DNA of 64,000 nucleotides from Trifolium pratense (Eukaryota > Streptophyta > Magnoliopsida > Fabales > Fabaceae). Position 1 is the stretch's first letter. Every line of letters begins with the position of its first letter. The stretch is from positions 26,224,251 through 26,288,250 of the forward strand of contig NC_060062.1 in assembly GCF_020283565.1 (NCBI RefSeq), in the 5' to 3' direction. Shown one piece after another: positions 57,010-64,000 of the stretch. The position numbers and the translations under genes are program-made. A model generated the notes under the pieces. It did no database searches. It was given only the letters and a program-made list of their open reading frames with translations, and had not been told where the DNA came from.

Positions 57010-59456
57010 GTATGTTACTCCATAGTTGTTATTGATATCCTTTTTCTCCTTTGCAAGAGTTTGAACTTTTAATTAATCCATAGCTCAAACTAATTTATTT
57101 ATACAGAACCATGTATACCTACAAATTTGTAAGCAATTTTTGGGAACAAGATTTCCTGCAGTAATTTTTTCACGCAGTTTCACGTGTTAAATTAGGATCG
57201 TCCGATCTAATTTGAATGGTTCAGATTGATTTGGACTGATTTTGTATAGATGCAATATGAACCGACCGATTTGAAATGAATGGACGAGATCTAAAACAAC
57301 GTGTATCTTTACAATTTACAATTGTAGGGCATCTTGATCTCAATTTTTGTATACTTCCAAAGGACCGAAGAAGTTTTGTGTAATATAAGTTATCGCATGA
57401 CATAAGATAATGTGGTTTGTTAACAAAAACCCGTGGCCCTAATTGCATAGACGGTTTCATGTGACTAGTTTATATGACTATTATTTGTGTTGTGTCACTG
57501 GTTGTTGAACTTTGAGAATGATGATATTATAATAACGTTGGAGAAAAAAAAAAAACAATTCACTTTGGAAAATAAATTTCCTTATGACTGCGTGATACAG
57601 TTATAACGATAAATTGTCTGATTTAAATTATCGAATGAGGTTATTTAACTTTGTGTATAGTTTGAATCATTCGATTTAAAATTAATGGCAGAAAAAAATA
57701 GGTAGTTATTCTTGCTATGATTGTGGGCTCTAACCGCTTTCATTGTGCACGGGTTGGAGTACCCTTATACAGTTGTACTCCCATTAATAAATTGTTTTCG
57801 CTTATAAAAAAAATAATGGTAAGAAACTATGTGATTTTGCTATATTAGAGAATTTTGATCCTCCATTATTGCACTTAGCAAAGTTTTATTTATTTTTTAT
57901 ATGTTTCATTTACATAAAGTAATCTCAAATTTTTGAAACATTATTAAAGACTAAATACAAATATTTGTATCGCGTGAGCATAGTTCAGTTGACAGATTTA
58001 TTACATAAAATATGTAAGGACCGAGTTTTAAGTCCTGATACTCTCACTTATTCACATTAAAATCTCTTTCTCAGATTATTGAAACTTTGATTAGTCATGC
58101 TGTTAAAATTTAACTTCTTTTTTTGTACAAAAAATTTAACTCATTCTAGTAGATTTAAATCTCATTTATTCCCTTGCAAAGTTTATCCAAACAATTATTC
58201 AAATATGTGGACTGTGGTATGCTTCTCCAAAATGAAAGGGACACCTATAAGTGACAACATTTCATAAATAAACTATAAGTGACCACAGCCAATTTTTTAG
58301 AATATATATCATCATTATTCATTAGTACTAGTATTAGTATACGTCCACATGAAGAAGAGCCACAATTTCTCATAAAAGAAAAGAAAGAAGTAGAGCCACA
58401 ATTTCTTATATTTATTCAAATACAACAAATGAAATGAATATTGATTATTTAAAAAATATAAATTTTTCCATACTTAAATATTGATATTTTCAAACATTTA
58501 CAAATAATTTAAAATAATATACTCAAGATAATTATAAATGAACGAAAGGTAGACGAACAACGAGTTGTCTCGCTAAATTTTTATGTATAGCAAAATCAAT
58601 CAAACGAAAAACTACATTCGTAGATCTAAATGACATAACATAATTATGTATGACTTTTTGAATTCTTTTCATAAGATTCACATTCACTGATGCAAGAAAA
58701 TCAAAAGTATCAAGTGCAAATAATATAAAATACGTAGATTGTCAGAACATATTTTCTTATATGTGATTATTTTACTTGAAGCAGCTCTAAGAACTGCCTT
58801 TTACATTGTTCTGCAAGACACTTTCACCTAAATTCGAATGCAAAAATTTTACAATTGTACAAATTTTAAATGGTATTTATCACTTTATATATGTGAATGA
58901 AAAAAACCACAAGCACAAAAGACATAAAGTATTCATGTGTGCCCTGCCACCCAAAATCTGCCTGGAGGATGATATACCTCTCTAACCAGTGGCCTTTCGC
59001 CAGAGTAGAATGACGATGAAATATTACGAAAGATACCAAAAAATTGGCTCACAAATAATTAATTAAAAATGATATAGAACCATTTGATTTTATTAATTAA
59101 TGTTATCTAGACAAGTCATTGAGACTAATCAAGTTACTAAACTAATGTGCATTAGGTATAATACGATTAATATAATAATTTACCAAATATATTTAAATTG
59201 TTTCATTTGCTTTTGATCTAACAACTTATTAATCTATTGCACAAAGATAAAGCTTAAATTTTATAGTCCACCTGTGAAAATGAAAGCGGCTATTATAATG
59301 ATGGTATTTCAATTGTATTAATTTAGACTTAATCATTGTCTCATCGATGAAGATAAAAACAAAACATAGATACAAATGAGAAGAATATATCACCATTAAC
59401 CACTTAAATTTAATGTCTTAGTTATACATGAATCTATTTTAGTTTATAGTTTTTAA
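57010..59456. other. Intergenic region without recognised genes
   Basis: AT-rich. At 57150-57240 a GCAGTTTCACGTGTTAAATT / GGATCGTCCGATCTAA block is of the dispersed kind also seen near 15200. At 57966-58060 a tRNA-like SINE trace (ATAGTTCAGTTGACAG, then CCGAGTTTTAAGTCC) is present. No reading frame is convincing. Confidence 0.4.
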
Positions 59457-59547
59457 TTTTCACCATCAGTATTCGGTTCACTGGACCACCTAATCTGGAT
59501 GCGGGGAATCAAACGTCAATCACTACTAAACCAATTATCGATGAATC
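59457..59547 (-). mobile_element. SINE copy, short variant
   Basis: On the minus strand: ATCGATAATTGGTTTAGTAG, TTGACGTTTGATTCCCCGCA and CTGATGGTGAAAATT, matching the 5' and 3' parts of the family at 62483 and 63147 with a shortened middle. Confidence 0.6.
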
Positions 59548-59604
59548 TATTTTAGTTTAGATGTAAAGTATACTTAAAGCAAACAATCTGTTATAATCAT
59601 CCTA

Positions 59605-61158
59605 TCTATACATAATATAAAGAGGATACCTCAATTTGGTGTGAATTTTTTATAATTCCTATTTTACCCTTTTTGGGCTGGATTTTTCTTTGACAGTTCT
59701 ACCCTTTTTGTAACACGTATCAACACTAAACCATAACTACCTAAAACTACCTCTCTCACTTTACAAGTTTAGAATTGCACAACTGCTAACTTCATCTTAT
59801 CAGTCGATCACTATACCAACAACACACCATTTTGCATAAAAAATTATTTTACAGAGAATCTTATTGTAGTCTTTCATATAAATTTCTACAAGAAACATAA
59901 GGAGAAAAATATCAAGCGGTTAGTTAATTTCTACAGTCAACTACAACGACATAAGAAGCAAAATATCAAGCGGTTAGTTCATTTCATTTCATACCTGTTC
60001 ATGTTTGTTAGAGAATTCGGCAACGAAAAGTTTGAAAGATATGAGAATTGAGAGCCAAAGTGGTTAGAGAATGACGGTTTTGTGATTATTTGTTTTTTAT
60101 TATCGATTTAATAGCAAATTTCTCAAGCGGTTATTATTCATTTATTATTGATCTGAGTATGGAGTGTTTACTCTCATTTTGTCTTTCACCATATGCAGCA
60201 GTCAGCGAAATCGTGGAAGTGTACAGGAGAGGTTTCCTTAGTATTTTTAATTCATGTTTATACCAAGTTTACTTTTAATGAAGGTTTTTTCTCAATATTT
60301 TAATATTCTCATTCGCTTTTTAACTAATTTTTGTCTTACCTTTTATTTTGTATGGGACAGAAAAGTCTCAATTGAAATTAGTTAAAATAATTTAAAAGCA
60401 AGAAAAAACAACAAAGGTAACAAATCATCTCTCTTATCTATACTCCTTTTCAATTTTATTTTTTTTGGTTAATAACAATATGTTTATAGTGATGGCATGA
60501 AAGAGGGATACAAACCGGAAACATGTCAAACAATCAAAGATATAAGAGGACAAAAGGTAAAATGAAAGAAACATATATCAAGTTAGTTCATTTTTTCACC
60601 AATGCATATTTACTCCAATTTCAACTTTCTTTGTTATTTGTTTAAATCATTATTTTTCGATATCCCGTTATTTTCTCTGATTCTCTCTTTCTTCATTTTT
60701 TTCTTTGTTACTTTTTTGTGTCTTTGTCTATGGTACATTACATCGAAGCGAAAAATCAAGAGGAAGTATATAAAATAGGAATATAAACAAGAGAGAGGAG
60801 TAAAAATGTCCGCATTTTCTATTATGCTAACTTATGTAAAAGATTATCTTTTACACACTTTAGTACATCACATTCTGTCCACATTTTCTATTATGCTAAC
60901 ATGTATATTTCAGTTAATAATGCAAGATTTTTTTTATATTAGTTAATAATGCAAGATATATAGGTTCTCATTTTCACTTAATGATTTTTTACATTTAATT
61001 TAACGTCTCTATGTAACTTAATTTGTTGTTTTTAAAGTCAACTTTTCAAAACAAAAATTACATGTATAAAAAATTTAGAATTATCTTTAACATAAGTTAG
61101 CATAATAAAAAATGTGGATAACACAGGCGGGCACGGAACGTGCCCGTCTGGCCGCTAG
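59605..61158 (+). mobile_element. Non-autonomous Helitron, 1.55 kb
   Basis: Starts TCTATACATAATATAAAGAG immediately after an A, and ends with hairpin GCGGGCACG...CGTGCCCGT, then CTGGCCGCTAG, followed by T. TC at the 5' end, a 3' hairpin near CTAG and insertion between A and T are the Helitron rules. The interior has no Rep or helicase. A direct repeat (ACATTTTCTATTATGCTAAC) lies near 60811 and 60880. Confidence 0.82.
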
Positions 61159-61629
61159 TCATCATAATCATCATAATAAATTGTGTGTGCTTTATTTCAT
61201 CCCATATATGAAAAATGACAAAAACCAGAGATTACTTTCGGCACCTCACATAGTGGCCGCCTACAAAAAGAAATATGCTTTACCTGTGTGCTGATTTCTC
61301 AATTAAATTTTAATCGCTAAATTTACATCATCTTTTCTTTATACTCTCTCATATTTGATGATTAAAATGTAACAATGGAAAAAATAAGAGAATTCAAATG
61401 GAGAAAATTCATTCTCAAATCTCTTTCAATACGTATGCAATGCAAGCACGACTATATTTAATGACACGTGTCAATTTAGAGCCACAAGCTACTTTGACAA
61501 TAAGCACCGCCCAACATAATAAACCTAGCTAATACACATGTGGAATATATGGACCAGCATTTCTATATTTCTATATTATTACATTCTAATGTTATTGTGC
61601 ACCACTTTTATAACTGGTTCACCGTGGAC
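61159..61629. other. Intergenic spacer
   Basis: AT-rich, no gene recognised. Confidence 0.4.
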
Positions 61630-61905
61630 AAATTATCTATCGAATATGAATTTTACGAAATTTATTGTTAGATTGAAAGTTTATATCGTATAGATTATCC
61701 ATAAATTTTTTAAAATTTTTTGAAAATAATTTTATATATTATTGAGACCCATCAAGATTTACGTTATTTAATAAACCGTTAATCTTGATGTGTCTCAATA
61801 ACATATCAAATGATTTTCAATTTTTCTAAATTTTTTTATGGATGATCTATATGATATAAACTTTCAATCCAACGGTGAATTTTGTAAAATTCGTATTCGT
61901 TATAA
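61630..61905. repeat. Inverted repeat (foldback) of ~275 bp
   Basis: Left arm (GAATTTTACGAAATTTATTG, AAAGTTTATATCGTATAGAT, TATTGAGACCCATCAAG) is mirrored by the right arm (CTTGATGTGTCTCAATA, GATGATCTATATGATATAAA, GGTGAATTTTGTAAAATTC). Loop near GTTATTTAATAAACC. One arm recurs at 11215-11330. Confidence 0.75.
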
Positions 61906-61911
61906 TGTTCT

Positions 61912-61950
61912 CAAATTCGTATTCGTATTCGTATTCGTATCCGTTATAAC
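61912..61950. repeat. (TATTCG)n microsatellite
   Basis: About five hexamer units reading CGTATT, at the edge of the inverted repeat, probably grown from its terminal CGTATTCG. Confidence 0.9.
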
Positions 61951-62482
61951 GTTATAAACTAATTAGCAGTTAATATTATTAGGTTGCGTTTGGCCGGGCT
62001 TTTTTTCAACCTATAAGTTACTTTTAACTTAAAGTTAAAAAGTATAACTTTAAAGCTAAAGTAAAAGTTGTTTGGATTTTCAATTTTTTTAATATAAAAG
62101 CTGCTTTCAAAACAATTTTTGAATTTGATAAAATATTTCTAAAAATATTATTATTTTATTTAAAATATCTTCTAAATTATTTAACACATGTGAGATTATT
62201 TTTTTGGTGTATTATGTGAAATATTTTTAAGAAGTATGTCAACTGAAGAAATTAATTTTGTATACAAAATAAAAAATTATAATATATTTTTTTGCATTAT
62301 TCTTTTTATGTAAAATTGGATTTACTATAATATTTAAGAAACATAAAAAGAAATGTAGATAAGAAAAATAAATTATTTTATTGTGTTAATATAGAATCCG
62401 AAATATTTCGAAATATAAAATTTAAACTGTATCAATATATATTATGAATTTTCAAAATATGAATGTAAAAAAGAATTGGTGC

Positions 62483-62627
62483 TACCAATCGTTAGTTGAT
62501 TCAGTGGTGATTGACGTTGAACTTAGTAGGGAGGATTTCGGTTTGATGCCAGCAACTACGATCAAGATGGGGCTGAAACCACTTGATGTCAACCGCCCGA
62601 ACCACATTAAACTGGTGGTGGAAAAAA
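62483..62627 (+). mobile_element. tRNA-derived SINE
   Basis: A-box-like GTTAGTTGATTCAGTGGTGA, then TTGACGTTGAACTTAGTAGG, GGGGCTGAAACCACTTGATG and CATTAAACTGGTGGTGG with an A-tail. Target duplication around AATTGGTGC (before 62483 and after the A-tail). Confidence 0.82.
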
Positions 62628-62680
62628 AATTGGTGCAAAATACAAATTATCTTATAGGATAGACACCCTTTGTGAAAGAG

Positions 62681-62850
62681 CCTTTGGTTGGTTGGGGTAG
62701 AAATTTGATCAAACTGTTTTGGTCTACATTTGTGGTATTAGTGTGACGTGTGAGCTTTTGGTTGGTTGGGGTAGAAATTTGGTCAACATTTGAGAGTTAG
62801 TAGTAGGACGTGTGAGACTTTCATTGGTTCGGGTAGAATTTTTTAAATTG
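62681..62850. repeat. Tandem repeat of ~70 bp, two full copies and a partial
   Basis: GGTTGGTTGGGGTAGAAATT starts near 62685 and 62757, and a diverged GGTTCGGGTAGAATTTT is near 62826. Each is followed by GACGTGTGAG. Confidence 0.7.
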
Positions 62851-63146
62851 GTGGGTACATGGATGATTGTGTGCCAAACAGTTAGAAGAAATAAAATAAA
62901 ATAAATTAAACAGGGTGAGTGGGAATCGAAGAGAGAGCATATGCCGAGAAGCTGCTTTAGGAAAAAAAAAAGCTCCATATATCAACTTTGTTGAAAGCTC
63001 ATTATTTGTTAATTTTACCCATATAAATTAAGCTACTTTTTTAATTAAGTACTTTTAAAAAATATTGTTTGGCCAGACTTCTCCTTATATTAAATAAAAA
63101 GTCTGAAATAAGCTCGGTCAGGGTACCTTAGTCTCTAAAGTGAATC

Positions 63147-63323
63147 GTCAATCGTTAGTTGGTCAAGTGGTGCATTGACGCTGAACTTGGTAGGGAGGAC
63201 CATGCTTCGATCTCCCGCAACTATGATGGGGGGTTGGAATCATTTGTGTCGGAACTGACTCCGAATCAGATTAAACGGTCCAATGTGCCAAATCTTAGTG
63301 GTGAAAAAAAAAATAAAAAAAAA
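63147..63323 (+). mobile_element. tRNA-derived SINE, full length
   Basis: A-box-like GTTAGTTGGTCAAGTGGTGC, B-box-like CATGCTTCGATCTCCCGCAA, then GTCGGAACTGACTCCGAATC and AGATTAAACGG, ending in an A-rich tail. TGAATC flanks both sides. Same family as 62483, 59457 and 35455. Confidence 0.82.
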
Positions 63324-63853
63324 TGAATCACTCACTTTTTTTAAGTAGTCCGGTGACCGAAAGTTCTGCTCTTACGATGAATAGATGAGGCGTTCGGAGT
63401 TCAAACTTCGGCCCTTACATATATAATACGATTTTTTTTTACCAACTAAATTAAGCTCACATAACTAACTCACTCACTTTAAACGAGTTAGATTCAATTC
63501 TCACAACATAATAATAATTTACCAATTTAAGTAAGTTCGCATGACTTAATCACTCCCTTTAACTCAATTCTCATAAGCTAGTTTAGTTAAGCTAATTGAG
63601 TTAAAGATTAAAAAGCAAAAGTCCAGAATTCAAATCTTAAAAATGAGAAGAAAAAACAATTCTCACAAACACAATAATAATCCATGTTCCAGTACTGCGC
63701 GGAACATGGGTAGGTCTTACCCAAAGTAGTTAGAATTACGCCAGCTAGGATAACCCCCTAAAATGGTCCCTATCCACAAAAACATTAAAAAACTCAACAT
63801 AATACGCAAACTAGGACCCACACACACTTCCATTAACTCAAACCAATTCACGT
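63324..63853. other. Spacer and upstream region of the PIP1 gene
   Basis: A tRNA-like block (GAGTTCAAACTTCGGCCCTT) at about 63395. From about 63670 the sequence becomes less AT-rich (GTTCCAGTACTGCGCGGAAC palindrome at 63685-63705) and probably contains promoter elements. Confidence 0.4.
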
Positions 63854-63860
63854 TATAAAT
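63854..63860 (+). promoter_or_regulatory. TATA box of the PIP1 gene
   Basis: TATAAAT, 84 bases before the ATG. A CT-rich then CAACACAAC-rich leader follows, typical of plant genes. Confidence 0.7.
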
Positions 63861-63937
63861 CCGCTTCTTATCTCTTCACTCACATCACTCACAAACCCAA
63901 CACAACACAACAACAATCTAGAACTAGCAAAAAGAAC

Positions 63938-64000
63938 ATGGAAGCTAAGGAACAGGATGTGTCTTTGGGAGCCAACAAATTCCCAGAAAGACAGCCACTT
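63938..64000 (+). CDS. PIP1-type aquaporin (first 21 codons, runs off right edge)
   Basis: The frame reads MEAKEQDVSLGANKFPERQPL up to the window edge. The block DV(S/R)LGANKFPERQP is the conserved cytosolic N-terminus of plant PIP1 plasma-membrane intrinsic proteins. These are six-helix channels moving water and small solutes across the plasma membrane, usually in heterotetramers with PIP2 proteins. No NPA motif or membrane helix is inside the window. The start is the first ATG after the TATA box, in a good context (AGAACATGG). Confidence 0.85.
   Translation, partial: MEAKEQDVSLGANKFPERQPL

Larger units (their letters stand above)
61980..63135. mobile_element. Possible decayed element with GCGTTTGGCC ends
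   Basis: Left AGGTTGCGTTTGGCCGGGCT and right, inverted, AAGGTACCCTGACCGAGCTT are loosely similar. Such ends are common in legume MITEs. A SINE and a tandem repeat lie inside. The pairing is weak. Confidence 0.3.

Overview
The window is nuclear DNA of a flowering plant, most likely a temperate legume of the Medicago/Trifolium type (inference). The support is spliced genes with GT-AG introns and plant-only families, AT-rich spacers, and a very dense load of plant transposons. No bacterial, phage, plasmid or organellar features were seen.

Host genes. An intronless HSPRO (Hs1pro-1-like) gene lies at 8367-9698 (+). Two tandem, truncated auxin response factor genes of the ARF10/16/17 type lie at 15666-17669 and 20359-21845 (both -), and each has one intron at the same place. 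A broken LRR receptor kinase sits between them. A two-exon TPR-like gene spans 27601-29577 (+). A tRNA-Pro(AGG) gene is at 29747-29818 (-). A five-exon GT64 glycosyltransferase related to EPC1/GMT1 spans 30780-34467 (-). The first 21 codons of a PIP1 aquaporin start at 63938 and run off the right edge. These genes are unrelated in function and form no pathway or operon.

Mobile DNA fills most of the rest. The left edge is a Ty3/gypsy element (5' LTR 4515-4919, tRNA-Tyr primer site, gag-pol open to the window edge). Three non-autonomous hAT elements have exact 8-bp target duplications (5534-6501, 11393-12070, 23109-24009), and a smaller hAT-like MITE is at 56802-57001. A 2-kb foldback element (24179-26197) carries an array of 14 short hairpins. 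A 1.26-kb Mutator-type palindrome (40951-42213) has a 9-bp duplication. Other elements are a broken Helitron helicase with its 3' end (38729-40197), a complete non-autonomous Helitron (59605-61158), a CACTA element with a decayed transposase-associated gene (52347-56205), and two short LTR elements side by side (49932-51256 and 51287-51925). LINE and copia fragments, a family of SINEs and several MITEs complete the picture.

The observations most worth checking are the hairpin-array foldback element, the tRNA-Asn sequence abutting a 5'-truncated LINE, the snRNA-like promoter layout in the LTR of the miniature retrotransposon, and the paired truncated ARFs with altered DNA-contact segments. Intron borders were called by eye from splice consensus and reading-frame continuity. 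No alignment or database search was run.
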